Assembly (NCBI GenBank): GCA_900119625.1
Contig: FPKD01000002.1
Span: 248,001-312,000 of the forward strand
Reading direction: 5' to 3'
From: Olsenella sp. kh2p3
GTDB lineage: Bacteria > Actinomycetota > Coriobacteriia > Coriobacteriales > Atopobiaceae
DNA length: 64,000 nucleotides
How positions within the stretch are numbered: the first letter of the stretch is position 1; every line of letters starts with the position of its first letter. Below the pieces are notes generated by a model. It worked only from the letters and a program-made list of their open reading frames with translations. It was not told where the DNA came from and ran no database searches. Of this stretch, positions 9,020-17,327 are shown one piece after another. A program made the position numbers and the translations under genes.

Positions 9020-9367
9020 CTACTTCCCCTCCCCTGCGGTGGGATCGAGCTTCCGGCCGCCAAGCACATGGACGTGCAGGTGGTGCACGGACTGGCCGCC
9101 GTCGTCGCCGGTATTGGTGATGCAGCGGAAACCGGTCTTGTCAATGCCCGTCTGCTCCGCGACGACCTTCACCGCGTGCGCAATGGCGGCAAGCGTCTCG
9201 GCGGGAACGTTGTCGGTGATGTTCTCGTAGTGCTTCTTGGGAACCACGAGCACGTGAGTGGGCGTGAGCGGGTTGATATCGGGGAAGGCGACCACAAGAT
9301 CATCCTCGTACAGGAAGTTGGTGGGAATCTCGCCGTTCGCGATCTTGCAGAAGAGGCAGTCTGACAT
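9020..9367 (-). CDS. HIT family (HINT-like) nucleotide-binding hydrolase
   Basis: A 115-residue histidine-triad protein, full length for the bacterial HinT group. The N-terminal CLFCKIANGEIP and the catalytic HHLHVHVLGG (the HxHxHxx triad) are intact, and HVLVVPKKHYENI is typical. Family members hydrolyse aminoacyl- and phosphoramidate-linked AMP in the cytoplasm; the physiological substrate is unclear. It lies between xseB and the C_GCAxxG_C_C gene on the same strand. Confidence 0.92.
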   Translation of the reverse strand: MSDCLFCKIANGEIPTNFLYEDDLVVAFPDINPLTPTHVLVVPKKHYENITDNVPAETLAAIAHAVKVVAEQTGIDKTGFRCITNTGDDGGQSVHHLHVHVLGGRKLDPTAGEGK

Positions 9368-9411
9368 TTCTTACTCCTTATCTCGTCCCATGTGTGCGGG
9401 ATTTTTATACC

Positions 9412-9465
9412 AGGTAACGGAATCCCACTAGGTAACGGAATCCCACTGCCGGGTAAATCAATCCC
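9412..9465. repeat. Tandem 18-bp direct repeat (two perfect units plus a degenerate third)
   Basis: AGGTAACGGAATCCCACT occurs at 9412-9429 and again, without a mismatch or gap, at 9430-9447. A degenerate third copy, GGGTAAATCAATCCC, is at 9451-9465. It lies between the xseB stop and the HIT start. Related motifs in the other orientation are at 4166-4200. Confidence 0.9.
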
Positions 9466-9474
9466 GTCGTGAGT

Positions 9475-9756
9475 CTACTCGTCAAGATAGGCCGTGGAGG
9501 GCGCCGCAGTGGTATCGGTAACGGGGGCGTCCTCGTCGGTGGCGTCGAGAAGCACGCGCACCTTCTGCTCTGCGTTGGCAAGGCGCTCGCGCAGGCTCTT
9601 CAGGAGCTCCACACCCCTGCTGTAGCGCTCAAGCGACTCCTCGAGCTCAAGGTCGCCCGCCTCGAGCGAGCGCACGATCTGCTCAAGCTCGACGGAGGCC
9701 TCCTTGAAGCTGAGATCCTCAACCTTCCTCGTGTCCTTGGTGGCGTCGTCTGCCAT
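9475..9756 (-). CDS. xseB: Exodeoxyribonuclease VII small subunit
   Basis: The small subunit of exonuclease VII, which degrades single-stranded DNA to oligonucleotides together with XseA. The core VEDLSFKEASVELEQIV...LESGDLELEESLERY-type helical hairpin is the family signature (here SLEAGDLELEESLERYSRG). The ATG giving about 93 residues is preferred to one eight codons upstream because MADDATK fits the family N-terminus. The Ser/Thr/Asp-rich C-terminal tail is extra. It follows xseA by 61 bases, the usual operon order. Confidence 0.95.
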   Translation of the reverse strand: MADDATKDTRKVEDLSFKEASVELEQIVRSLEAGDLELEESLERYSRGVELLKSLRERLANAEQKVRVLLDATDEDAPVTDTTAAPSTAYLDE

Positions 9757-9817
9757 CTTTGTCTCCCTTCCTCGCGGCAAAGCCGCGTGTTCGCGTTGAA
9801 TCGTGTGCCGAGAAGCC

Positions 9818-11176
9818 CTATGACGCAGTCTCGCCCACGCTGGTCACCGTAGCCCCAAGTTCCCCCTGGCCAAGGAGGATGGAGATGCTCTCACCCACTT
9901 CTACCTGGGACGTGCTAGAAAGCACGTGTCCCTCGGCGTCGCGGGCAAGGGCATAGCCACGTCCCAAGACCTTGAGCGGAGAAAGAGCGTCAAGCGTTGC
10001 CGCATGGCGTGCCACGGACGTCTGGTACGGGCGCAAAAGACCTCTGCCCGCAACGGACAGCCGGTGCGCATCGCTCTCGACGCGCTCGCAAGACCGCGCA
10101 AGCGACTTGGGGATTGCGGCATGCAGTCTCTCCTCGGTGAGGTCAAGCGTACGAGCACGGTCCTCCAACGTGGCCATGGGGTCGGTGAGGCAGCGCCGTG
10201 ACGCAAGAGAGTCCACATAGACCGAGAGGCGAGAGAGGCTCGCTTCCATGGAACGCGCAGCCCTCTCGCCAAGGGCGTCCACGGCGTTTGTGTCTGCGTG
10301 CAGCGTTGCAGCCATGGCGTTGCCCAGGCGAACGCCGCGCTGGTTGATGAGGGTCTCAATCTCGTTCATGGCAGGCGCCACAGACTCCGCCGCCGCCGTG
10401 GGCGTGGAACAGCGCCTGTCAGAGACCATGTCGCAGATCGACGTGTCCGGCTCATGGCCAATGCCCGTGATCACGGGAACGGGGCAGGCCGCAACGGCGC
10501 GGGCGAGCTGCTCGTCGTTGAAGCACATGAGGTCCTCGAAGGAGCCACCGCCGCGCACCAGCAGGATTGCGTCCGGCCGCGAGGCGGCGGCAACCTCAAG
10601 CGCGCGGATGATGGTTGCCGGAGCATGCTTTCCCTGCACGGCACAACCGACGGCATCTATCTGGACCAGCGGATTTCTTCTCCGCAACGTGCGTTTGACG
10701 TCCTCAATCACGCTACCGGAAAGCGACGTGACAACGCAGACGCGCGTGCAGAAGGCAGGGATGTGCCGCTTGCGGGCGGGGTCCAAGAGCCCCTCGCGCT
10801 CCAGCTTGCGCGCAAGCTCCGCAACCTGCTGGCGGAGAAGCCCCTCCCCCGCCACCGTGATGTGCTTGGCGACAAACGAGAGCTTGCCCGTGTTCTGGTA
10901 GACGTCGAAGGCGCCCGACATCTGGATCTGAAGGCCATCGCGAAGCTGCGTGCCCGAGGTCTCGACAAAGTCGCGGTAGACGCCGCGCCAGGCGATGGTA
11001 GACATGGATGCAGTGGCATCCTTGACCTCGAAGTAGCAGTGCCCCGAGCGGGCATTGGGCCCACGAAAGCCGCTCACCTCACCCATGACCACCAGCGTGG
11101 GAATCTGAGCAACCTGGCCCTTTGCCACCTGAACCGCCTCGGTCACCGAGAGCGGCTCCTCCTTGGTGCCCGCCAT
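9818..11176 (-). CDS. xseA: Exodeoxyribonuclease VII large subunit
   Basis: The catalytic subunit of exonuclease VII, 452 residues, full length. It has an N-terminal OB-fold (residues about 8-105), then the catalytic domain with LLVRGGGSFEDL and GIGHEPDTSICDMV. A coiled-coil region with repeated Arg/Glu/Leu follows, then the conserved C-terminal PLKVLGRGYALA. ATG is preceded by GGAGGG. It sits three bases after the stop of the YugP-like protease gene and upstream of xseB, so the run is transcribed together. Confidence 0.97.
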   Translation of the reverse strand: MAGTKEEPLSVTEAVQVAKGQVAQIPTLVVMGEVSGFRGPNARSGHCYFEVKDATASMSTIAWRGVYRDFVETSGTQLRDGLQIQMSGAFDVYQNTGKLSFVAKHITVAGEGLLRQQVAELARKLEREGLLDPARKRHIPAFCTRVCVVTSLSGSVIEDVKRTLRRRNPLVQIDAVGCAVQGKHAPATIIRALEVAAASRPDAILLVRGGGSFEDLMCFNDEQLARAVAACPVPVITGIGHEPDTSICDMVSDRRCSTPTAAAESVAPAMNEIETLINQRGVRLGNAMAATLHADTNAVDALGERAARSMEASLSRLSVYVDSLASRRCLTDPMATLEDRARTLDLTEERLHAAIPKSLARSCERVESDAHRLSVAGRGLLRPYQTSVARHAATLDALSPLKVLGRGYALARDAEGHVLSSTSQVEVGESISILLGQGELGATVTSVGETAS

Positions 11177-11179
11177 GGG

Positions 11180-11875
11180 CTAATCCCTCCTATCGGTGCG
11201 GCCCATGAGGTAGAGCAGCTGCACCACCGAGACGAGCGCCGCGGCAACGTAGGTGAGCGCCGCTGCCGTGAGCACCTCCTTGGCACCCTGGCGGTCTATC
11301 CCCTGGCCGTGCGTCTCGAGGAACTGCACGGCGCGCCTCGAGGCGTTAATCTCTACCGGAAGCGTGACCAGCTGGAAGATGACCGAGAAGGCAAAAAGCA
11401 CGATGGCAATGCGCACGAGGCCCACGGCGTTCATGAAGACGCCGGCGAGAAACACCAGCATCCAGACGTTCTGCGAGAAGTTGACCACCGGCACGAGTGC
11501 CGTACGCACGCGCATGGGGGCATAGTCCTTGGCGCGCTGCACGGCATGACCCGCCTCGTGGCAGGCCACGGCAACGGAGGCAACGGAGCCGCCACGCATG
11601 TTCTCCTCGGAGAGGTGCAGGTTGTTGTCACGGGGGTCGTAGTAATCCGTGAGGTGCCCGGCAACCGAGGTGATCCCCACGCTCGATGCGCCACCCTCGT
11701 TGAGCATCTGGCGCGCAACGTCTGCGCCGGTGCCGTCAAAGGATGCGTCGACCTTGGACCAGCGCTCGTACTTTCGCTTGATGTAGGACTGGGTGATTAG
11801 ACCCAAGAAGAGAGAGAGAATCACGATGCCGTAGTAGGCAAAATCGATCCCGTACCCATAGTAGTAATAGCCCAT
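11180..11875 (-). CDS. YugP-type membrane zinc metallopeptidase
   Basis: A membrane protein of about 231 residues with an N-terminal transmembrane helix after a Tyr/Gly-rich start, a zinc protease motif ACHEAGHAVQ (mid-protein) and two or three C-terminal helices. The final conserved Glu/Asn region is VTLPVEINASRRA. This is the Zn-dependent peptidase family represented by B. subtilis YugP, whose substrate is unknown. The start MGYYYYGYG is chosen because GGAG lies eight bases upstream. It heads the xseA-xseB run. Confidence 0.88.
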   Translation of the reverse strand: MGYYYYGYGIDFAYYGIVILSLFLGLITQSYIKRKYERWSKVDASFDGTGADVARQMLNEGGASSVGITSVAGHLTDYYDPRDNNLHLSEENMRGGSVASVAVACHEAGHAVQRAKDYAPMRVRTALVPVVNFSQNVWMLVFLAGVFMNAVGLVRIAIVLFAFSVIFQLVTLPVEINASRRAVQFLETHGQGIDRQGAKEVLTAAALTYVAAALVSVVQLLYLMGRTDRRD

Positions 11876-12010
11876 ATAGGAAGCTCCAATCATTGGGGGC
11901 CGTGGGGCATATGTACCCAAGGCCGTCCGGCACCAACGATGATACAGAAGCCGCACGACACAAATAGCATGCGCAAGAAAGGCCTGATGCCGGTTCCTCT
12001 CGTCCCCGCC

Positions 12011-13141
12011 CTAGATGACCTCGATGCGACCATCGCGCACCGTAAGGCCAACGGAGCCCTCGAGCAGGCTCTCGAGCTGCTTGCCGGCCAGCTCGTGTCG
12101 CCAGCCGGTCGCAAGACGCGACTTAGAGCGGTCCTGCGCGAACTCCACCAGGTCATCCCTTGTGGCTATGAGCTGCGTGGCGATGCCGGACTTCTCAGAG
12201 ACAATCCTCACCAGCGCAACCATGAGGTCCACCACGCTCTCCACCTCGGCGGAGGGATGGGCGTGGCGCTCCGGCTGTGGGCAGGCGGAACCGGGAACCT
12301 CCTCGCCGGCGTGGACGGCGTCGAGAAGGTCGCGCTCGTCCCTCTCGCTAAGCTGGTCGGTGCCGCGAATCTTGCGCAGCCGGTCGCGGCTGCGCGGCGC
12401 CCTCTTGCAGACCTCAACCACCACCTCGTCCGAGAGAACCCACTTGCGGGGCACGTCATGGCTTGCCGCCGTCTGCTCGCGCCACGCGCAGACCTCGCGC
12501 GCGATGGCAAGCTGCCGGCGCGTGAGGGAGCTCGAGCGCTTGAGTCTGAGATAGGCCTCTCGAGGGTCCCTGTGCATGTGGGAAGGGTCGGTCACCTCCG
12601 CCATCTCGGGCTGGACCCAGGCCAGACGGTCCTTCTCGACGAGCTGCTCCATCATGCGGTCGTAGATGGCAGGCAGATAGCGCACGTCATCCTCGGCGTA
12701 GGTGAGCTGCTCTGGGTCGAGCGGGCGGCGCGACCAATCCGTGAGGGACTCTGCCTTGGGAAGCCTCACGCCTGCGTAGGCCTCAACCAGCGAAGCGTAG
12801 CTCACCTGCTGGCGCATGCCCAGAAACGCGGCAGCGACCTGCGTGTCGAAGACCGAAGCGCAGGTCACGCCCATGCCGTCGAGAATGACCTCGAGGTCCT
12901 GCCCACAGGCGTGGAAGACCTTAGTGACCCGCTCGTCTGAAAAGATGTGCGCCAAGGGCGAGAGGTCCTCGATCAGGATGGGATCGATAGCACCAATCTC
13001 TGTGGGCGTACCAACCTGCACGAGGCAGAGCTTGGGATAGTAGGTCCTCTCGCGGAGGAACTCCGTGTCCACGGCAATGACGGGCTCGTTGCCAATTCGC
13101 TCGCAGAAGGCACTCAGTTCATCGCTTGTGGATATGTACAC
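12011..13141 (-). CDS. rnd: Ribonuclease D
   Basis: A 3'-5' exoribonuclease of 376 residues that trims tRNA and other stable RNA precursors. The DEDD motifs are visible: VDTEFLRERTYYPKLCLVQ (ExoI), HACGQDLEV (ExoII) and YAEDDVRYLP (ExoIII). An HRDC domain follows (LTRRQLAIAREVCAWRE). The C-terminal part extends to a second HRDC-like segment. A GTG start is chosen since GGGAGAG lies four bases upstream and the protein then begins immediately before the nuclease fold; earlier in-frame ATGs would overlap the divergent promoter. Confidence 0.93.
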   Translation of the reverse strand: MYISTSDELSAFCERIGNEPVIAVDTEFLRERTYYPKLCLVQVGTPTEIGAIDPILIEDLSPLAHIFSDERVTKVFHACGQDLEVILDGMGVTCASVFDTQVAAAFLGMRQQVSYASLVEAYAGVRLPKAESLTDWSRRPLDPEQLTYAEDDVRYLPAIYDRMMEQLVEKDRLAWVQPEMAEVTDPSHMHRDPREAYLRLKRSSSLTRRQLAIAREVCAWREQTAASHDVPRKWVLSDEVVVEVCKRAPRSRDRLRKIRGTDQLSERDERDLLDAVHAGEEVPGSACPQPERHAHPSAEVESVVDLMVALVRIVSEKSGIATQLIATRDDLVEFAQDRSKSRLATGWRHELAGKQLESLLEGSVGLTVRDGRIEVI

Positions 13142-13274
13142 TCGACTCTCCCAGCTCAAAGGTGTTAGCCAAAGGCCCCAGCGTTGGGCTACCATGTGCA
13201 TGTGGCCCGGCGGGGGGCCGGCGCCCGGAACATGATACATGCTATCCCTTGTTGGGGGACCGGGGAGGACCATC

Positions 13275-14249
13275 ATGCGCAGCGTCATCATTCACAACCC
13301 CATGTCGGGGTTTGGCTCGGATGCCATATTCGAGTTCGAGCGGGCCCTCGTCCACGCTGGCGACGAGTGCACGTTCCGCGCGCTCGCACCGGACTTCGTT
13401 GCCGAGGAGGCTGTGGCAGACGCCGAAGACTTTGACGTCTGCGTGCTCTCCGGTGGTGACGGCTCCGTGACGGGGCTGCTCTACGCCTTGCGCAACCGCA
13501 ACGTGCCCGTCTGCGTGTTTCCCTCGGGCACGGCGAACCTGCTCTTTGCGAACATTGGCAACGCGCCCGAGCCGGCAGCGCTGGCCCGGGCGTGCCGCGT
13601 TGGCCACACTGCCTGCATCGACCTCGGAGAGATCTCCTGGGAAGACGAGCAGGGCACCCAGCACGTGAAGGGCTTTGGGCTCATGTCTGGCACAGGCTTT
13701 GACGCCCAGCTCATGGAGGCGGCACTGCCCAACAAGGCCGCCATGGGACAGGCCGCCTACTTCGCCGCGGCATTCGCCAACCCACGGCCTACTGTCGAGG
13801 AGTTCACCATCATCGTGGACGGCCAAAAGTACCACCGTCGCGGTATCTCCTGCATGGTGGCAGACAATGCCATGATCCAGGGTGACATTCAGATTGTGCC
13901 TGACTGCCGCATGGACGACGGGCTTCTCGACGTTATTGTCATCGAGACGCAGGACGCAGCCCAGGTGCTGCGTCCTCTCTTCTCAGGCATTGTTGACAAG
14001 ACGGGCAAGTCGATAGGCCGTCCGCACCTTGAAGCCTTCCGCGGCCATGAGATCACGGTGCACACCGAGGAACCCGTACCGCTCGAGGTCGATGGTGATG
14101 TAGTGAGCTCCGGCGTCACCGAGTACCACGCCAGGGTCCTTCCCGGGGTGTGCAACCTTGTGGTTGACAGCATGAGCTCGTACCAGCCAAGCTCGGACGC
14201 ACCCGCCCGCTTTGCAGATGCTGACGAGATTGCGTTCCCCAAGGAGTAG
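13275..14249 (+). CDS. Diacylglycerol kinase-family lipid/sphingoid kinase
   Basis: A 324-residue member of the DAGK/YegS family. Motifs are IHNPMSGFG (start of the nucleotide domain), SGGDGSVTG (about 68-76) and FPSGTANLLFANIG (about 89-102). The C-terminal beta-sandwich has VPDCRMDDGLLDVIVIE. Such enzymes phosphorylate diacylglycerol or related lipids at the membrane and recycle lipid intermediates; the exact lipid is not told by sequence. ATG after GGGGAGGACC is used. It is divergent from rnd. Confidence 0.85.
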   Translation: MRSVIIHNPMSGFGSDAIFEFERALVHAGDECTFRALAPDFVAEEAVADAEDFDVCVLSGGDGSVTGLLYALRNRNVPVCVFPSGTANLLFANIGNAPEPAALARACRVGHTACIDLGEISWEDEQGTQHVKGFGLMSGTGFDAQLMEAALPNKAAMGQAAYFAAAFANPRPTVEEFTIIVDGQKYHRRGISCMVADNAMIQGDIQIVPDCRMDDGLLDVIVIETQDAAQVLRPLFSGIVDKTGKSIGRPHLEAFRGHEITVHTEEPVPLEVDGDVVSSGVTEYHARVLPGVCNLVVDSMSSYQPSSDAPARFADADEIAFPKE

Positions 14250-14258
14250 CGCCCGCGC

Positions 14259-15329
14259 CTAGCCCTCGTCATCTGCCGGGAAGCGGACACCCGCCTGCGC
14301 GCGAACCTTGTCCATCACCTCGAGCGACGCCAGCGTGACGTCTGCCCACATATTCGCGTGCTCAATCGCCACGGCATCGCCGCTTGCCGCCTCGCAGAAG
14401 TCCGCCAGCTCGCAGACCATGTCGTTCTCGGGGTTCTCAACTCGCACCGTGCGCTCGGTGCCGCCCACGGTCCCCCATGTCATTCCACGGTCAACGTGCT
14501 CGACTATGCGGAGGTCATGCGGCTTAGTGATGTCCTGATAAATAAGGGTCCCCCGCTCGCCTTCCACCTGGCAGGGTGCCAGGTCATCCGAGACCTTGCC
14601 AAACGAGAGCGTCACGACCTTGTCGCCATAGCCAAGGAGAATGGCACCGGCAAGGTCCACCTTGCGGTACGGGGAATCGGCAGGCTCGCCAGGCACCTCG
14701 GTCAGCACCAGCGAAGCATTCACCGAAGTTGGGCGCTCGAAGAGTGCCATAGCGGGTTCCACGCAGTAGACGCCAATGTCCATGAGGCTGCCGCCGGAGA
14801 GTCGAGGGTCAAAGACATTGAGGCGCTCGCCCGCCCTTAGGCGCGAAATGCGCGACGTGACCTTAGAGAAGCCCATCTGGGCGAGACGCACGTCACCAAG
14901 CTGCGGAAGCGTCTCCACAACGGCCCGAAATCCCGGCGTGTGGATGGATCGCATTGCCTCCATGGCAACAACGCCCTGCTCGGAAGCCGCGTCGAACACG
15001 CGCTTGGCCTCGCGAGCATTGGAGGCGAAGGTCTTCTCGACAAGCACGTGCTTGCCGGCACGCACCAAGGCAAGCGCCTGAGGTGCGTGAGCTGCATTAG
15101 GGGAGCTGATGTAGACGGCATCGACGTCGGGGCAGGCGCACAGCTCATCGAGAGAATCGAAGGCAAGCTCTCCCCCATGCTCGTGCGCAAATGCACGGGC
15201 ACGCGAGATGTCGCGCGAGTAGGCCCCCGCGTAGGAGGCACCCTCAAAGCCGGCAAGCGCATCGAGAAAGCGCTGGGCTATCCCGCTTGTGCCAATGGTT
15301 GCGATGCGTACCTTCTGCCCCTGGGTCAT
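14259..15329 (-). CDS. Gfo/Idh/MocA family oxidoreductase
   Basis: A 356-residue NAD(P)-dependent dehydrogenase-like protein. The Rossmann motif is IATIGTSGIAQRF (residues 8-20), YISSPNAAHAPQAL follows, and the conserved EK dipeptide is in HVLVEKTFASNAREA. The C-terminal alpha/beta domain has SGGSLMDIGVYCVEPA. Substrates in this family are sugars, inositols, dihydrodiols or bile pigments; none is indicated here. ATG is preceded by AAAGGGG. It is convergent with the lipid-kinase gene. Confidence 0.87.
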   Translation of the reverse strand: MTQGQKVRIATIGTSGIAQRFLDALAGFEGASYAGAYSRDISRARAFAHEHGGELAFDSLDELCACPDVDAVYISSPNAAHAPQALALVRAGKHVLVEKTFASNAREAKRVFDAASEQGVVAMEAMRSIHTPGFRAVVETLPQLGDVRLAQMGFSKVTSRISRLRAGERLNVFDPRLSGGSLMDIGVYCVEPAMALFERPTSVNASLVLTEVPGEPADSPYRKVDLAGAILLGYGDKVVTLSFGKVSDDLAPCQVEGERGTLIYQDITKPHDLRIVEHVDRGMTWGTVGGTERTVRVENPENDMVCELADFCEAASGDAVAIEHANMWADVTLASLEVMDKVRAQAGVRFPADDEG

Positions 15330-15443
15330 GGGACGCCCCTTTCGCCTGCCACCGCTCGGCGCGATCGCACCGCACAAGACAGCGCGACACGCATCTGATA
15401 CAAGAGATTCTAGAGCAGAGAAGGCCGGGCGTTGGCGGAGGAG

Positions 15444-16070
15444 CTATGCGCAGTTAGTATCTCCGGTTGGAGTCATAGCCATAGAGCGCACGGCACCCAG
15501 GCACGAGCGCACCGACTGTATGACAGTCTGCGAAAGCTCATCCTCACTCATAGAACGCTCTCCAAATAGCCAACTTGCCAACAGCGAAACGATGCCACCA
15601 GAGGCAAAGTCGACGGCGCATGAAACTCGAGACGAGAGGGATGTGGAGAGCTGCGAGGATACGGCCGAGAGTCCGCCCAGGTGCCCGGAGAGCTCGCGCC
15701 TGAGACGCTCGGAGAGAAGCGTGCGGGCAGGCGTACGGGCGAGCGCGCCAAACGCCGTGGCACCGTCGGAAGCCAGGCCCTTGAGCTGGGAAAGCACCTT
15801 CGAGAGCCCGGCAGGGGTGCTCACGTCGCCGGACTTGACGATGCCCGAGACCTCGCTCACAGCATCGTTCTCTATCTCCTGAAGAACAGCGCGCACGCTT
15901 GGGTAGTGAGCATAGAAGGTCTTCTTGTTGATGAGAGCACGCTCGGCAACGTCCTTTGCGGTGATGTCCTGTGTGGGCTTCTCGGAGAGCAGCGAAACCA
16001 CGGCGGCTCGTATGGCTGCCTGCGAGCGCTTTACGCGAAGGTCGATGTGTACCGTGGGCTGGGTGCCCAT
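15444..16070 (-). CDS. TetR family transcriptional regulator
   Basis: A 208-residue regulator with an N-terminal TetR HTH, with TAKDVAERALINKKTFYAHYPSV covering the recognition helix and the family's Tyr-Ala-His-Tyr. A helical ligand-binding domain follows. The ATG with GAGGAG nine bases upstream is chosen over a GTG three codons earlier. It is divergent from the HD-domain gene, with a perfect 24-bp palindrome in between, so it probably represses itself and that operon. The inducer is unknown. Confidence 0.9.
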   Translation of the reverse strand: MGTQPTVHIDLRVKRSQAAIRAAVVSLLSEKPTQDITAKDVAERALINKKTFYAHYPSVRAVLQEIENDAVSEVSGIVKSGDVSTPAGLSKVLSQLKGLASDGATAFGALARTPARTLLSERLRRELSGHLGGLSAVSSQLSTSLSSRVSCAVDFASGGIVSLLASWLFGERSMSEDELSQTVIQSVRSCLGAVRSMAMTPTGDTNCA

Positions 16071-16133
16071 CTCACTCACTCCTCAAGAACGACGTGATGT
16101 TTACCATGCCCGTCATTTACTTCCCATAGTATA

Positions 16134-16157
16134 CTTATTTCCAATATTGGAAATAAG
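16134..16157. promoter_or_regulatory. Perfect 24-bp palindrome, probable TetR-family operator
   Basis: CTTATTTCCAAT followed directly by its exact reverse complement (12-bp half-sites, no spacer). It lies in the short AT-rich interval between the divergent TetR gene and the HD-domain gene, overlapping TATACTT, which could be part of a promoter. Position, symmetry and length are typical of a TetR-dimer site. Confidence 0.75.
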
Positions 16158-16184
16158 TCGATTCTCCGGATTAGGGAGCCACGC

Positions 16185-16685
16185 GTGAATTCTACCCCAG
16201 ATGAAATTCGTCAACGCTACGAGGAGCTGGCGGCGCCCACGCTTGCAGCCCCTCGCGTGGCGCTCATGGCAGGCTACGTGCAGCACGGCCAGACCACCAC
16301 ACTCGAGCACGTTGCTGCCGTAGCCTACCTAAGCCTGGCTCTGGTGAGAAAGCTTGACATCCGCTGCAACGAACGCGCGCTGGTGCGCGGGGCGCTACTC
16401 CACGACTACTATCTCTACGACTGGCATGACCACAACGCCGCTCCCGACGCGTGGCACGGTTTCACGCACCCACGCCATGCGCTGAGAAACGCCGAGGCAG
16501 ACTTTCCCGACCTTACCCCGCTCGAACGAGACATCATCGCTCACCACATGTTCCCGCTCGTGCCCTCTCCCCCACGTCACGTGGAAGCCCTTGTGGTCTC
16601 GCTTGTCGACAAGGCCTGCTCGACGGTCGAGGTCTTCGCGCAACGCCCCTGGGCCACCACATCTGAGGGAGGTACCGCATGCTAG
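16185..16685 (+). CDS. HD-domain phosphohydrolase-like protein
   Basis: A 166-residue protein with the metal-binding HD signature: TLEHVAAVAYLSLAL (first His), GALLHDYYLYDW (the HD pair, about 70-72) and a downstream HHMFPL. It is a small single-domain HD protein, possibly a nucleotidase or phosphohydrolase; the substrate is unknown. GTG start with AGGGAG eight bases upstream. Its TAG stop overlaps the start of the next gene (ATGCTAG), so the pair is translationally coupled, and the TetR-type palindrome lies just upstream. Confidence 0.82.
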   Translation: MNSTPDEIRQRYEELAAPTLAAPRVALMAGYVQHGQTTTLEHVAAVAYLSLALVRKLDIRCNERALVRGALLHDYYLYDWHDHNAAPDAWHGFTHPRHALRNAEADFPDLTPLERDIIAHHMFPLVPSPPRHVEALVVSLVDKACSTVEVFAQRPWATTSEGGTAC

Positions 16686-17278
16686 AACGCATCGTGGCGG
16701 TAATTGCCGCGCTCGCAACCATGAACGCGCCGGACCTTACGCCATGGGGCATCTCGATTCTCATGCTCTCGATGACAACGATATCCGTGGGAGGGTGGGT
16801 CTGGGAGACCGTGTACTGCTCGATTGTGGAGAGGCGCCCCGTGCGGCGCGGCTTTCTCTTTGGACCCGCATGCCCCATCTACGGCACCGGCGCAGTTGCT
16901 GTCTACGTTCTTCTCGGGCACCTGGAGAGCCCGCTGGCCGTGTTTGTTGCGGGTTCCATCCTTGCAACAGCCATCGAGTATGCCACGGGACACGTACTTG
17001 AGGAGCGCTTTGGGAGGCGCTGGTGGGACTACACGGGCTGGCCACTCAACTACCGTGGGATTGTTTGCCCCATAGCCTCGGCGGTCTTTGGCATCTTCTC
17101 GGTGCTGGTGGTCTTTGTCATCGAGCCACAGCTCATTGCCTTCTTCTCGTCGTGGGGAGAGTTCGCGTGCGAGGCAACCGCCACCACGTGCGCGCTGACC
17201 TTTGCAGCTGACACGGCTCTTTCTGTGATGGCACAGGACGCGGGCGCCGGCAGGCGGAGAATAACGCTTCGTCGCTAA
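16679..17278 (+). CDS. CmpB/type IV putative ABC-transporter membrane protein
   Basis: A 199-residue membrane protein with about five hydrophobic helices. Conserved features are GGWVWETVYCSIVERRPVRRGF, FGPACPIYGTG, IEYATGHVLEERFGRRWWDY and NYRGIVCPIASA, all typical of the PF06541 family named a putative type IV ABC transporter. The family's function is not proven. It shares an overlapping start with the HD gene and probably the same TetR control. Confidence 0.8.
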   Translation: MLERIVAVIAALATMNAPDLTPWGISILMLSMTTISVGGWVWETVYCSIVERRPVRRGFLFGPACPIYGTGAVAVYVLLGHLESPLAVFVAGSILATAIEYATGHVLEERFGRRWWDYTGWPLNYRGIVCPIASAVFGIFSVLVVFVIEPQLIAFFSSWGEFACEATATTCALTFAADTALSVMAQDAGAGRRRITLRR

Positions 17279-17327
17279 CCCGGATTGCTGTAAGGTGAGG
17301 GGGTTTACCTACCTTACCGGAGGCAGC

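Noticed and set aside
9412..9465. CRISPR-like tandem repeat
   Set aside because: Units are directly adjacent without spacers, only two and a half copies, and no cas genes are present.
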